Assembly (NCBI GenBank): GCA_045638525.1
Contig: JAZUBQ010000020.1
Span: forward strand, 65,960 to 129,959
Source of the DNA: SIG452 sp045638525
GTDB lineage: Bacteria > Bacillota > Clostridia > UMGS1840
DNA length: 64,000 nt
Direction of reading: 5' to 3'
The notes under the pieces were generated by a model. It was not told the DNA's origin. It did not search any database and saw nothing but the letters and a program-made list of their open reading frames with translations. The stretch's first letter is position 1. Each line of letters begins with the position of its first letter. Shown piece after piece: positions 27,801-36,466 of this stretch. Both the position numbers and the translations under genes were made by a program.

Positions 27801-30800
27801 GAAAGATTCGTCTGTGATGGTAACTTTTTTGATGGAATCCGGTATGAATGCTCCGATGAATGTGCCTTTATCCATACTTTCTGTGTATCTTTGGACAGTT
27901 GCTCCGCTTAAGGAAGCGCTTCCGCCAACACCCAAAAATCCGAAAATACTACCAAAAACAGAGCTTTGTTTGTTTTCTCCGCCTCTTTCACATCCGATAA
28001 ATGGCAAAGTCAACTCCTGCAAGGACGAACAACCATTGAGGGAATAATCACAGATGTATTCAACACTGTTGGGAATCACCAGTGAGGTTAAAGAGCTACA
28101 GCCGGAAAGAGACCATGCACCGATATTTTTGATTCCTTCCGGAATTTCAACTGCAACAATATTCTTTTTGTAGGAGTACCAGGGGGTATCCTGTGTCTTT
28201 GCCCAGTTTTGCATATAACCGTTTCCCACAAAGAGTAATCGGTTATCTTCGGTATATATCCATTGGATTGTTGGCGATGCAAAGCCGCAATCCAACATTG
28301 TGATATACGTAATGCCATTACTTGTTGCAAAGTTTTGCAATGCATTTGTACCATATCCGCAAACAGTCAATTCTTCACTTGCAGCAAAGGCGTTTTTGCC
28401 TACTGAAACGATATCTCCCAATACGATAATATGTTTCTTGCCGGTGAAATCAGAGAAACTGTTACTTCCAATAGCGGTGATGCCTTCTTCTATAATAATT
28501 CTCTCAATCCATCCCATATGATTATGCCATGGAACATCCGTGGGAGAGCTGTAGTCAGGAATTGTACCGTTTCCGGTAATGTATAAAATATTTTCTTTTG
28601 AAATTCTCCAACGAAGATTATCACCAAAATCACCGTAATCAATGGTTTTGTTGGAAACATCAATGCTGATAAATGTTAAGCCTTTTTGCTGTGCATATTG
28701 ATAGGCTGCAGTGTCATCGTATCCCTCGATTGTAGGCTTGATTCCTAAATTTGTGATTTCCTGCACACTTTCAGGAATGAAAAGGGTTTCGATTTTGGTA
28801 TATTCAAATGCATATTCTTTAATTGTTAGCAATCCTTCGGAAAGAGAAACGTTCTGTAAGAAATTACAATAACGAAATGCATTTTTTTCAATGGTTTGAA
28901 CGGTTTCGGGAACAATAATCTCTGTTAAAAAATTATTTGAAGCAAACGAGCCATCACCGATTACTGATACTCCGTACGGAATGATAAAGGTTGTGTCTTC
29001 TTTGAAATTAGGATAATAAATAATCCGTGATTTTTCTCTGTTGTAAATTACATTATCCTCTGCACATAAATAGGGGTTATCCGAATGTATTTCGATTTCA
29101 GTCATAACAGGACCGAGATTTAAAAATGTTTTTATTGTTGAAGACAGGATAAGCTTTTTCGCATAAATATTGGTCATCAAATCCATAGAAGTAACACCTT
29201 CCGCATAGGTAAGGCTTTCTATGAATTTTGCATTGGTATACACTTTACAGGATTGACCAGTGGAGATTATCGGATGCAATACAGCCTCACCGTTACAGTA
29301 GAGGATGGCATCGTGGTTATCGAAAACAGTATCGGTAGAAAGCTGCTGAAATTTATCAATGTCAGAGATTTCGATTGTATTCAGTGAAATACAGCCTGAG
29401 AATGGACGGTCAATTGATGTAATTGAGGCGGGGAGGAAAATGCTTTCTATTGCGGTGCAATCTTTGAATGCATAGTAACCAAGTTTTTCCACTCCGTTTC
29501 CAAGTGCTATATCGGTAAGTGATAAACATTCCTTAAAACATTCTGAAGAAATCGTTTTAACGCTATCAGCGATGATAACCTTTTCCAGATTTTGCAAACC
29601 ATAAAAACTTTTTTCACCTAAACCAGCAATACCATCTTCAACGATAATCTTTCTAATATTACTTTGAATGAAGTACCAAGGGAGATTGTAACTGGTTTTT
29701 TGGATACTTGGGAGATATCCGCTTCCAAAAATCTGTAAACAATCATCGGAAAAATTCCATTGAATATCCTTGTTGATATATCCGCCGTATCTTACTTCAA
29801 AGCCACAGTTGACAGCAACTTTTTCGGATAATGAACTTGGTGCAACATACACAACGGGCTTGCAGAGAATTCCGGTAAACCCTGCCTGATATATCGTTGC
29901 ATTTAAAGAAACATAGAGTGTTTGAAGGTTTTTCACTTGAGAAAAGGCACCGCTTTGGATGGTAATGCTGTCTAAAAGATTGTATGTTGTCAATTTGGAA
30001 TCGGAGGGGAATACATACAGTTTTTTCATATCCTGACTGTATAAAACACCATATTCATCATTGGTATAAGTGGTGTTTTGCGGGTCAACAAAAATTTGTT
30101 GTAAGCCGGTGAACGCTCCTTGATCAAAGGTGGTTACGGTAGCAGGCATCGTGTATGTATCATATGTTTTTCCATAAACAAGGGAAATCAATCTGCTTTT
30201 ATCTGCAGTGTATAACCCGTAATCTTCTCCAACTACAAAAGAGGTGTTTTCTTCATCAATTTGAATTTTTGTAAGATTGATACAGCCTTCAAAAGGATTG
30301 GTGCCGATTGTTGTAACAGTGGCAGGAATATTGATTGAAATTAAACTTTCACAACCGAAAAATGCATTGGTATCAATTTTTTTAATGGTGCTAGGAATTG
30401 TGAAGTCTTTCAAATTTTTACAATTTTTAAATGCATTAGAGTATATGGTGTGAACAGTTGATGCGGAAGAAATTTGAATTTTTTCAAGATTGACACATCC
30501 TGAAAAAACACCAATGTCAATTACGGGGACTTTGTCCGGAAAAATGAATTCTGTCAATCCGGTACAACCGCTAAAGGCGTAATCTTCAATGGTGGAAGTT
30601 CCTTTGGGCAGAGTAATTTCCTGCAGACTTTTGCAATTGGCAAAAGCATTTTTTCCGATATACCAAATGCTTTCACGAATGACAACTTCTTCCAGTGCAG
30701 TACATCCGGAAAGGAAGTTGTCGGGAATTACAGAACCATTGGTGAAAGTTACTTTTTTTAAACTGGTACAATTTTTTAAAGGAAAAAAATAGGAGAGACT

Positions 30801-31268
30801 TTCGCTTGTTATGACAGCTTCGGTTAAAAGTTCTCCATTGACATACAAATTAGCCCCGTTAATTAACGGAGAGCCATCTGATGGCATCCAGATATTATAC
30901 CAGGATGACCAGTCTTCTATGTACACATCATGAAGTTTCGGACACGAAGCAAATGCATTGGCATAAATAGTGTTAATGGAAGAGGGAAGGTGAACCTTTT
31001 CCAGATTTGGGTGTTCTTTAAATATATTCGGGGATATCGTGGTAATACCGTTACCGATTATAATTTCTTTGATTTGGGATTTATAATTTGACCAAGTAGC
31101 GGAGGAGATTGTTCCACTGCCAGATAATGTGAGTGTTCCTGTTGTTTCGTCCAATGTCCAGGTGATAGTAGAGCCTATGTTCCCGGATATGGCAGCAAAT
31201 ACAGGTTGTGCAACGAACAACAAACAGATTACTACCAGAAGAAGTGTTTGAATGATAATCTTTTTCAT
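24867..31268 (-). CDS. Giant secreted BspA-like LRR protein with permuted papain-like (C1) cysteine peptidase
   Basis: 2133 residues from the ATG at 31268 (AAAGGAGA upstream). Signal peptide MKKIIIQTLLLVVICLLFVA (1-20). Residues about 30-1220 are BspA-type LRR_5 repeats, punctuated by four related modules (W..D....L...G.G....W). Then two chitobiase/hexosaminidase C-terminal-like domains (about 1225-1385), a fibronectin-like region, a Big_2 domain (about 1485-1560), the C1 half bearing His1705 (GNHLVSLVGWDDN) and Asn1735 (VKNSWGESY), a lectin-like domain (about 1765-1900), the catalytic-cysteine segment (KSKDQGGFGLCWCFGSASS, Cys2022) and a final beta domain (about 2045-2133). In ordinary C1 enzymes the Cys segment comes first. 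No SLH, LPXTG or membrane anchor is seen, so the protein is probably released or held by its repeats. Single gene with its own promoter. Confidence 0.85.
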   Translation of the reverse strand: MKKIIIQTLLLVVICLLFVAQPVFAAISGNIGSTITWTLDETTGTLTLSGSGTISSATWSNYKSQIKEIIIGNGITTISPNIFKEHPNLEKVHLPSSINTIYANAFASCPKLHDVYIEDWSSWYNIWMPSDGSPLINGANLYVNGELLTEAVITSESLSYFFPLKNCTSLKKVTFTNGSVIPDNFLSGCTALEEVVIRESIWYIGKNAFANCKSLQEITLPKGTSTIEDYAFSGCTGLTEFIFPDKVPVIDIGVFSGCVNLEKIQISSASTVHTIYSNAFKNCKNLKDFTIPSTIKKIDTNAFFGCESLISINIPATVTTIGTNPFEGCINLTKIQIDEENTSFVVGEDYGLYTADKSRLISLVYGKTYDTYTMPATVTTFDQGAFTGLQQIFVDPQNTTYTNDEYGVLYSQDMKKLYVFPSDSKLTTYNLLDSITIQSGAFSQVKNLQTLYVSLNATIYQAGFTGILCKPVVYVAPSSLSEKVAVNCGFEVRYGGYINKDIQWNFSDDCLQIFGSGYLPSIQKTSYNLPWYFIQSNIRKIIVEDGIAGLGEKSFYGLQNLEKVIIADSVKTISSECFKECLSLTDIALGNGVEKLGYYAFKDCTAIESIFLPASITSIDRPFSGCISLNTIEISDIDKFQQLSTDTVFDNHDAILYCNGEAVLHPIISTGQSCKVYTNAKFIESLTYAEGVTSMDLMTNIYAKKLILSSTIKTFLNLGPVMTEIEIHSDNPYLCAEDNVIYNREKSRIIYYPNFKEDTTFIIPYGVSVIGDGSFASNNFLTEIIVPETVQTIEKNAFRYCNFLQNVSLSEGLLTIKEYAFEYTKIETLFIPESVQEITNLGIKPTIEGYDDTAAYQYAQQKGLTFISIDVSNKTIDYGDFGDNLRWRISKENILYITGNGTIPDYSSPTDVPWHNHMGWIERIIIEEGITAIGSNSFSDFTGKKHIIVLGDIVSVGKNAFAASEELTVCGYGTNALQNFATSNGITYITMLDCGFASPTIQWIYTEDNRLLFVGNGYMQNWAKTQDTPWYSYKKNIVAVEIPEGIKNIGAWSLSGCSSLTSLVIPNSVEYICDYSLNGCSSLQELTLPFIGCERGGENKQSSVFGSIFGFLGVGGSASLSGATVQRYTESMDKGTFIGAFIPDSIKKVTITDESFIAYGAFYNCKFEEIVLPEGITHISPYAFYNSAAKITYPGTAKAWERIEIGDHNTINLNITGVDHKTNEPTISVTDVAGGKKITIEADGQASVYYTIDGSLPTYRSNKYEGEIYLLQAGEYEIKAIAIQRGYDESYPISEMLSVPKAEMPFASAESGLTPPGTLVTLHTNLDDASIFYTLDDSMPDNNSILYSSPIEINGFVKLRAIVVKEGWANSEVSLYHYVDEYAIPAVATKDAFLVSNHSAILQGEIHNRKDLSFYDVEFVYYPKDNPANSTTLTADETFSCQLENLTEDTKYCYYIKVTNGDKISHGEIKEFCTKTYEIPLKVTLNHEGIRLQNGREYQLNATVYPQTALNQQINWRSSNQKVATIDKNGVVKAVGVGNAIITATAQDGGVFTSCEILVYNKYVTDSVDISELNIATNTQYYAEYGFTHPDKTEAGNNSYALAYFTRWDGAVTEKKDKNLSPTASSEYGYELENYYLETDADYHIQNAYIIPIRENSYDNDELKRAIKKYGAVAAIMYAAPEAKYGYGGSSYYYNEGWNWSVGNHLVSLVGWDDNYPASNFPIKPEGNGAFIVKNSWGESYADDGFFYISYYDSILARYTNSYVYPELETNTNYNNIWQYDYTGPSYKLGYTNSTYAANIFPQDGKALANDELLRAVSFHTAAQDMKYEIYVVDNYVDESSLKISSAPVKSGSVHEMGYHTIELDQYIHLAAGNRFAVIVRLIANDGAIANMLVEKLWSVNTNMVRFDNVGFYSANGNEWSEIFSDTNICIKAFTDYADLEKAKNTVYKHNETIDTNSSEITISEAESSYKLTPYHFGGLYPDMMDTIINDFVSDIELPAKYDLRELHQVTKSKDQGGFGLCWCFGSASSVESGVLKRMAEGALNGIDNNQKPIYAEASIQLIGEELHVNATVNATLYIAKYDDLWNFESVEVYEVTADKEKTVPFDATYNTKAFVWDEHISALCNAFVNECN

Positions 31269-31335
31269 AGGTTTCTCCTTTGTTATAAATATTAATAAAC
31301 TGATAGAGCAGCTTCCGATATATGCTAATATCTTC

Positions 31336-31364
31336 ATTATAGCATTTTATAGAATCCAATTCAA
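31336..31364 (-). promoter_or_regulatory. Promoter of the LRR-peptidase gene
   Basis: Read on the minus strand, TTGAAT and TATAAT are separated by 17 bp; the start codon is about 60 nt further on. Confidence 0.7.
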
Positions 31365-31424
31365 GTGTTTTATTTGAAAACCTTCGTTTCTTTCGAATAT
31401 CTTGTGGTTTTTACCAATCATAAT

Positions 31425-31454
31425 GAAAAGGTTTGAAAAATTTCAAACCTTTTC
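31425..31454. terminator. Terminator after pyk
   Basis: GAAAAGGTTTGAAA and TTTCAAACCTTTTC form a perfect 14-bp stem. The T-tract is short (CTTTTCATT), so termination efficiency is uncertain. Confidence 0.65.
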
Positions 31455-31481
31455 AGAACTTGTATTGAATTGTAAAACAAC

Positions 31482-32891
31482 TTATTTCACGGTAATTACC
31501 CGCAACGTATTTGCACTTTCGCCCAAAGGAATTCCTGCCGCAATCACCGCAATATCATTTTTGGTAATATAATTTGCTTCGTGTACACATTTGATAGCGT
31601 GAGTAAATAGTGCATCCGAATTGCCCTGAACCTCCGATTTTACGGGGTATACTCCCCACGAAAGCGCTAATTTTCTATAGGTTTTTTCGCTGGGGGTAGT
31701 TGCAACAATGGGCATATTCGGACGGAATTTGGAAACCATTCTTGCGGTATATCCCGATTTTGTTACCACGATAATGACTCTTGCGTTCAAGTCGTGAGCA
31801 GTAGTACAGGAGGCGTGAGAAATCGCATCCTGAATGGCAGGTGCAGACAGAGAGCTTTGTTGGAATCTTTTTTTATAATCAATGTCCATTTCTGCACTTC
31901 TTGCAATACGAGACATTGCTTTAACTGCTTCCACCGGATATTTACCAACTGCTGTTTCACCGGATAACATAATGGCACTTGTTCCGTCGTATACAGCGTT
32001 AGCGACGTCAGAAGTTTCCGCACGGGTGGGACGGGGATTGGAAATCATGGATTCTAACATCTGTGTTGCGGTAATAACCCGTTTTCCTGCGCTGTAACAT
32101 TTTTTGATGAGCATTTTCTGAATGGTGGGGAGTTCTTCAAAATCAATTTCTACCCCCATATCGCCACGGGCAACCATAATGCCGCTGGAAACCGCTAAAA
32201 TATCATCAATATTATTGACACCCTCACGATTTTCAATTTTTGCAATAATTTCAATTTCTTCTCCGCCGTTGGCATCTAAAAATTTTCTCATACCAATGAT
32301 ATCATCCGCACGACGGGCAAAGGATGCCGCGATATAGTCAAAATCATTTTTGATACCAAACAGAATATCTTCCTTGTCCGCATCATCCATATAGGGCATA
32401 TATAAGTCAATGCCGGGCAGATTCATACTTTTTCTGTCGCTTAAAGGACCACCGTTAATAACTTCGCAGGAAATTTCGGTATCTTCGATTTTGGTAACCA
32501 CCATTTCAATATTCCCATCGTCTAAAAGAATTTTATTGCCGACGGATAAATCAAAAGGAAGTTTTTTATAAGTGACAGAAACCATAGAATCATTTCCGAT
32601 AATATCACGAGTGGTCAACGTAAAAGTTTGACCTTTTTGTAATATGATTTTTCCGTTTTCAAAGGTTTTGATACGCACTTCGGGTCCTTTGGTATCCAAA
32701 AGCATTGCAACAGGAATCCCCATTTCTTCACGGACTTTTTTAAACATATCAATTCGTTTTTGATGACTTTCATAATCTCCGTGAGAAAAGTTGAATCTGG
32801 CGGTATTCATTCCTGCTAACATCATCTGACGAAGCACGTTTTCGTTATCGGTTGCAGGACCTAACGTACAAACAATTTTTGTCTTTCTCAT
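31482..32891 (-). CDS. pyk: Pyruvate kinase
   Basis: Last step of glycolysis: PEP plus ADP gives pyruvate and ATP. 469 residues with MRKTKIVCTLGPA, ARFNFSHG, LLDTKGPEVR, the active-site lysine region IIAKIENREGVNN, MVARGDMGVE and TATQMLESM. It ends after the C-terminal alpha/beta domain and lacks the extra PEP-utilizer domain found in Bacillus pyruvate kinase. AGAGGTG precedes the ATG. Monocistronic. Confidence 0.96.
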   Translation of the reverse strand: MRKTKIVCTLGPATDNENVLRQMMLAGMNTARFNFSHGDYESHQKRIDMFKKVREEMGIPVAMLLDTKGPEVRIKTFENGKIILQKGQTFTLTTRDIIGNDSMVSVTYKKLPFDLSVGNKILLDDGNIEMVVTKIEDTEISCEVINGGPLSDRKSMNLPGIDLYMPYMDDADKEDILFGIKNDFDYIAASFARRADDIIGMRKFLDANGGEEIEIIAKIENREGVNNIDDILAVSSGIMVARGDMGVEIDFEELPTIQKMLIKKCYSAGKRVITATQMLESMISNPRPTRAETSDVANAVYDGTSAIMLSGETAVGKYPVEAVKAMSRIARSAEMDIDYKKRFQQSSLSAPAIQDAISHASCTTAHDLNARVIIVVTKSGYTARMVSKFRPNMPIVATTPSEKTYRKLALSWGVYPVKSEVQGNSDALFTHAIKCVHEANYITKNDIAVIAAGIPLGESANTLRVITVK

Positions 32892-32935
32892 TACTGTAAC
32901 ACCTCTATTTTACAAAAAATAAACAAATATATATT

Positions 32936-32964
32936 ATTATACCACATAAAATAGAGTTTGTCAT
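32936..32964 (-). promoter_or_regulatory. Promoter of pyk
   Basis: Read on the minus strand, ATGACA and TATAAT are separated by 17 bp, about 45 nt before the start codon. Confidence 0.65.
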
Positions 32965-32992
32965 CATTTTTTTTGAGAATTTTATGGTTTTT

Positions 32993-33520
32993 TTACACAA
33001 AAATATGAAGTGTGTTCCCACCTGCAATACAACGGCCGTACTCTGACAGAACAGACTCGTATAGTTTTGGATTTTTAACACATTCTCCAAGATCGGAAAG
33101 CCTTGTCTGAATCCCTTGGTGTAATGATTGAATGGAACAAATCACAAGATAATACATTTCATCCAGAAGGTATAAGGCACAGTGTTTAAAAAAATCGGTA
33201 CCAATGACAGAGAGAGCATACACTACGGCTTCTCTAAGGCGAAATGATAAAATCAAGGTATTGTTGGAGTTTTCCTCATTGTTTTGTTCTCCTTGAAAAA
33301 ATGTCAGATAAATATTGCATCCTTCTTCTTTGGAAGGAATCATTTCAAGTAGAATTTTTTGATTGAGTATTGGGAGTTGGTATTCTGTATCTAAAGTTTT
33401 TAAAAGAGTTTGAAACAAATGGGAAGTTGTATCCGGCTGGAGTTCAGAATTCATTTGAAGGATTTCCGTGCAAGAAAGAGTTATTTTTAATTTATGGGAA
33501 TTGATTTTTTCAAATTTCAC
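32993..33520 (-). CDS. MecA-like ClpC adaptor protein
   Basis: 175 residues. The N-terminus MKFEKINSHKLKITLS matches the start of clostridial MecA proteins, adaptors that deliver substrates to the ClpCP protease. The C-terminal half (LILSFRLREAVVYALSVIG, then ALYLLDEMYYLVI) resembles the MecA C-terminal domain that binds ClpC. It is shorter than Bacillus MecA (about 218), mainly in the linker. GTG start with AAAAGGAGGC upstream. It sits alone, divergent from the two-component system. Targets are unknown; the call rests on pattern recognition. Confidence 0.65.
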   Translation of the reverse strand: MKFEKINSHKLKITLSCTEILQMNSELQPDTTSHLFQTLLKTLDTEYQLPILNQKILLEMIPSKEEGCNIYLTFFQGEQNNEENSNNTLILSFRLREAVVYALSVIGTDFFKHCALYLLDEMYYLVICSIQSLHQGIQTRLSDLGECVKNPKLYESVLSEYGRCIAGGNTLHIFV

Positions 33521-33574
33521 ACGTTTACTTGCCTCCTTTTGGACCTTATTTCAATAATAAAAGGCTCTGTGTTC

Positions 33575-33603
33575 ATTATAACGTTTTTTATTCTGAAATG
33601 GAA
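33575..33603 (-). promoter_or_regulatory. Possible promoter of the mecA-like gene
   Basis: Read on the minus strand, TTCCAT and TATAAT are separated by 17 bp. The -10 box is perfect and the -35 box weak. Confidence 0.45.
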
Positions 33604-33685
33604 GCTGAAACTTTTGCCAAATGGCTGGTTTAGGCTAACAAAATCTGTTAATATCATTGAAATTTTGTATTTTTTGTGAATCTTC

Positions 33686-33713
33686 TTGCCTTTTTTTAAA
33701 TTTATGCTATAAT
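33686..33713 (+). promoter_or_regulatory. Promoter of the two-component system
   Basis: TTGCCT and TATAAT are separated by 16 bp, with an extended -10 TG (TGCTATAAT). Confidence 0.6.
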
Positions 33714-33806
33714 GAACAAAAAGAAAACAGAGTCGTGATGTATGTTGGAAGATATCTTGACAACTTAAAGCATTGTACATAAGAAAAATCATTTGAGGTG
33801 AATTTT

Positions 33807-34472
33807 ATGAATAAATGCACAATTTTAATTGTGGATGACGAAGAAAAAATCCGAAAAGTATTATTTGACTATTTTTCTAAAAACAATTTTCAGGTAAAGT
33901 TGGCAAAAAATGGGGAAGAGGCCATTGATATTTTCTATGAAAATAAAATTGATATTGTGATTTTAGATGTTATGATGCCGGTGATGGATGGATATGAAAC
34001 GCTAAAAGAGTTGCGGAAAATTTCTAACGTTCCCATCGTAATGCTGACAGCCAAATCAGAGGAATATGATGTGTTAAAAGGATTTGAGCTATATGCGGAT
34101 GAATATGTAGCAAAACCTTTTAATTTAAAAATTTTGTCTGCAAGAGTAACTGCGTTGCTTCGTCGGACCAATGGTTTGGCAGAAGAAATACAGGTTGGTG
34201 ACTTGACTTATAATAAAACAACATACGAAGTCACTGTAAAAGGCGAGAAAGTTGAACTTACCAACAAAGAGTTTGAGTTGCTTGGATATATGATTTTAAA
34301 TAAAGGAATTGTCCTTTCTCGTGATGATATTTTAAACAATGTATGGCATTATGACTATTTTGGTGATGTGCGAACCATTGATACTCACATCAAAAAACTT
34401 CGTGCCAAATTATTGGATTGCGGAAGTTATATTCAAACAGTGAGAAGTGTTGGTTATAAATTTGAAGTATAG
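33807..34472 (+). CDS. OmpR/PhoB-family response regulator
   Basis: 221 residues: receiver domain (1-120) with VDDEEKIR, phosphoacceptor Asp54 in VILDVMMPVMDG, TAKSEEYD and the Lys of VAKPF; then a winged-helix DNA-binding domain ending RTIDTHIKKLRAKL...RSVGYKFEV. The ATG at 33807 follows TGAGGTG; the GTG at 33798 lies inside that site. The kinase gene follows after 19 nt. Its regulon is unknown; no neighbour is an obvious target. Confidence 0.92.
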   Translation: MNKCTILIVDDEEKIRKVLFDYFSKNNFQVKLAKNGEEAIDIFYENKIDIVILDVMMPVMDGYETLKELRKISNVPIVMLTAKSEEYDVLKGFELYADEYVAKPFNLKILSARVTALLRRTNGLAEEIQVGDLTYNKTTYEVTVKGEKVELTNKEFELLGYMILNKGIVLSRDDILNNVWHYDYFGDVRTIDTHIKKLRAKLLDCGSYIQTVRSVGYKFEV

Positions 34473-34491
34473 AAAAAGGATTGGATGTTTT

Positions 34492-35910
34492 GTGAAATCT
34501 TTAAAAGGCAAATTGGTTCTGATGCTTTTAACCATTGTTTTTTCTGTGTTGATGGTATTATTCATTGCCAATAATGTGTTGTTGGAACCTTATTATACTG
34601 AAAGAGAAAAAGCAGGATTTACAGCCACTTACGAACGCATCAGAGTGGTTGCACAAGAAAACCCTTCAGAACTTGCAGCGTATTTATCACAGATTGCAGC
34701 AAACTCTACCACCACCATTGTGGTAACCGATAACAATTACAATTTATTATACTCGAGTACGAATTTGTTTGAGGAAAAAAATTCTTATTTAAATAAAAAC
34801 GCTCTGGCTTATTTTGCACAGCTTTTGCCCATTCCATCAGGAGAGCAATATAACGTTAAAACCATTCAGGATCAACTTGGTTCTCAGCATCTTGTGATGT
34901 TTGCAGAATTAAATTCCTATTGTAAGCTGTTTTTGACCAAACCCATTGCATCTATTACCAAAAGTACTGAAATTTATAATGAGTTTTTCTTGATTGCTAT
35001 CATAGTTATTGGTTTCATTGGCGCCATTATTATGTTTTTAATCGGCAGTTATTTTGTGAGACCTATTTATGAAATGGTTGATATTTCAAAAAGAATTACC
35101 AACCTGGATTTTTCTAAAAAATTTAAAGTCAGAGGGGACGACGAAATCAATATTTTGGGAGAACAAATCAATATTATGTCTGACCGTTTGTCCCGGAATA
35201 TTTGGATGCTCTCTCGTGCAAATACAGCGCTGCAAAATGATTTATCCCAAAAAGAACGGATTGAAAAAATGCGCAAAGAGTTTTTGCAGAATGCGTCTCA
35301 CGAACTGAAAACTCCGATTTCGGTTATCGCATCTTATACAGAAATGTTAAAAGATAAACTGATTACCGAAGAAGAGGATAGGGAATACTATTATAATGTA
35401 ATCTACGAAGAAACTGAAAAAATGGGAAGCATCGTTAAAAATCTTTTGGGAATGGCACAGTTGGAATCCCAAAGTTTGCAGGTGAATCCGGAAGGCTTTG
35501 ATATTTCAGATTTGCTGACAGATGTTTTAACTACCTTTCAGTTGCATTTTGAGAAAAAAGAAATCAGCCTTACCACAAGCATCGAAAACAATCTGGTTGT
35601 TCACGCTGATAAATTTTTGATTGAACGAGTTATGACAAATTATATCAATAATGCCATCGAGCATATTGATGAAAAAAAACAAATGCAAATTTCTTTGTAT
35701 ACGGAAAATGATATGGTGTATTTTGGCGTCTATAACTCCACCGATCAAATTCTGGATTCTGAAAAAATCTGGACCAGCTTTTATAAAAGTGATGTCAGCA
35801 GCGGTAGCGGCTTGGGACTTTCTATCGTCAAAGCTATTATGGAAGCTCATAAGAAACCATACGGTTTCCATCATAAGGATGACGGCGTAGAATTTTATAT
35901 TCAGTTATAA
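34492..35910 (+). CDS. Sensor histidine kinase
   Basis: About 473 residues. Transmembrane helix near 5-28, an extracellular sensor of about 130 residues, a second helix (FFLIAIIVIGFIGAIIMFLI), HAMP linker, HisKA with phospho-His270 in NASHELKTPI, and HATPase with N-box NYINNAIEHI and GSGLGLSIVK. The G1 box DxGxG is replaced by YNSTDQI, as in VanS-like kinases, which retain activity. The start is taken as GTG 34492 (AAAAAGGA about 10 nt upstream) because the open frame back to 34447 would overlap the regulator gene. Partner of the preceding response regulator. Confidence 0.9.
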   Translation: MKSLKGKLVLMLLTIVFSVLMVLFIANNVLLEPYYTEREKAGFTATYERIRVVAQENPSELAAYLSQIAANSTTTIVVTDNNYNLLYSSTNLFEEKNSYLNKNALAYFAQLLPIPSGEQYNVKTIQDQLGSQHLVMFAELNSYCKLFLTKPIASITKSTEIYNEFFLIAIIVIGFIGAIIMFLIGSYFVRPIYEMVDISKRITNLDFSKKFKVRGDDEINILGEQINIMSDRLSRNIWMLSRANTALQNDLSQKERIEKMRKEFLQNASHELKTPISVIASYTEMLKDKLITEEEDREYYYNVIYEETEKMGSIVKNLLGMAQLESQSLQVNPEGFDISDLLTDVLTTFQLHFEKKEISLTTSIENNLVVHADKFLIERVMTNYINNAIEHIDEKKQMQISLYTENDMVYFGVYNSTDQILDSEKIWTSFYKSDVSSGSGLGLSIVKAIMEAHKKPYGFHHKDDGVEFYIQL

Positions 35911-35951
35911 AAAAATACTGTTGCATATTTTGATGCAACGGTATTTTTTTT
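35909..35951 (+). terminator. Terminator after the two-component system
   Basis: ATACTGTTGCAT (35915-35926) pairs with ATGCAACGGTAT (35933-35944), with one G-T pair, followed by T8. Confidence 0.88.
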
Positions 35952-35960
35952 GTTGTATTC

Positions 35961-36413
35961 TTATTTGACAGAATCTGACTTCCAATATCTGGGAGGATAT
36001 GTTTGGCTTCGTTCCATAAGTTCTTCCTCGATATCAGAAAGTTGGTGGTGAGATATAGAAAATGTTTCCTCAATATCTTCTTCGGCACGATTGACAATAT
36101 AGATTTTCACTTGATAAGCATCATCTTGCTTAAGGATATCCATACGTAATTCTTTGTAGCTGGTTTGAAAGTGAACTTCCTGAATTTGGTTTATCAGTAA
36201 CTGATGAATTTTTTTGTGTAAAAGTACCACATCATATGCTTGAAATAGTTCCTCGAACAGAATTTCGTTGTGATAGGGGTTTTCTTTATAATATATCGTC
36301 ACACAATTTAATGAGTTCAGCCATACCTCTTTAGAAATAAACATTCCCTCTGGCTTTTCGGTGTATGCACCTGTTAAAATTTCCAGAGAGGTTCCGTCTT
36401 TTTCAAAATACAT
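35961..36413 (-). CDS. Protein of unknown function, probable former operon partner of rlmD
   Basis: 150 residues from the ATG at 36413 (AGAAAGGAT upstream). Acidic and mixed alpha/beta in appearance; no signal peptide, membrane segment or known motif seen. Recognizable stretches are MYFEKDGTSLEIL, PEGMFISKEVW and ISHHQLSDIEEEL. The frame stays open up to 36473, but that extension reads through an rlmD-like remnant and is not used. The 17-nt gap between the TAA of that remnant and this ATG suggests the gene once followed rlmD directly. Confidence 0.7.
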   Translation of the reverse strand: MYFEKDGTSLEILTGAYTEKPEGMFISKEVWLNSLNCVTIYYKENPYHNEILFEELFQAYDVVLLHKKIHQLLINQIQEVHFQTSYKELRMDILKQDDAYQVKIYIVNRAEEDIEETFSISHHQLSDIEEELMERSQTYPPRYWKSDSVK

Positions 36414-36430
36414 TTTGAAAATCCTTTCTA

Positions 36431-36466
36431 TTATTCTTTGTGTAATACAGTCACGCACTCGACGTG
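36431..36466 (-). pseudogene. Remnant of the original 3' end of rlmD
   Basis: Minus-strand bases read HVECVTVLHKE and a TAA stop in one frame. HVE(C/T)V is the conserved C-terminal motif of RlmD/RumA proteins, and intact RlmD here has HVETVALLTKL at residue 445. The stop is 17 nt from the ATG of the next gene. Only 12 codons remain, so the match could be chance; its position and the insertion 4.5 kb away make that less likely. Confidence 0.55.

Noticed and set aside
31269..31337. Upstream start of the giant LRR protein
   Set aside because: It would place 23 residues before a clear signal peptide, and AAAGGAGA fits ATG 31268.
34447..34491. Start of the histidine kinase inside the response regulator gene
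   Set aside because: Would give a 26-nt overlap with no ribosome site; GTG 34492 has AAAAAGGA upstream.
34492..35910. Inactive histidine kinase because the G1 box is missing
   Set aside because: VanS-like kinases also lack a clear DxGxG at this position, and the N-box, GSGLGLSIVK and phospho-His are intact.
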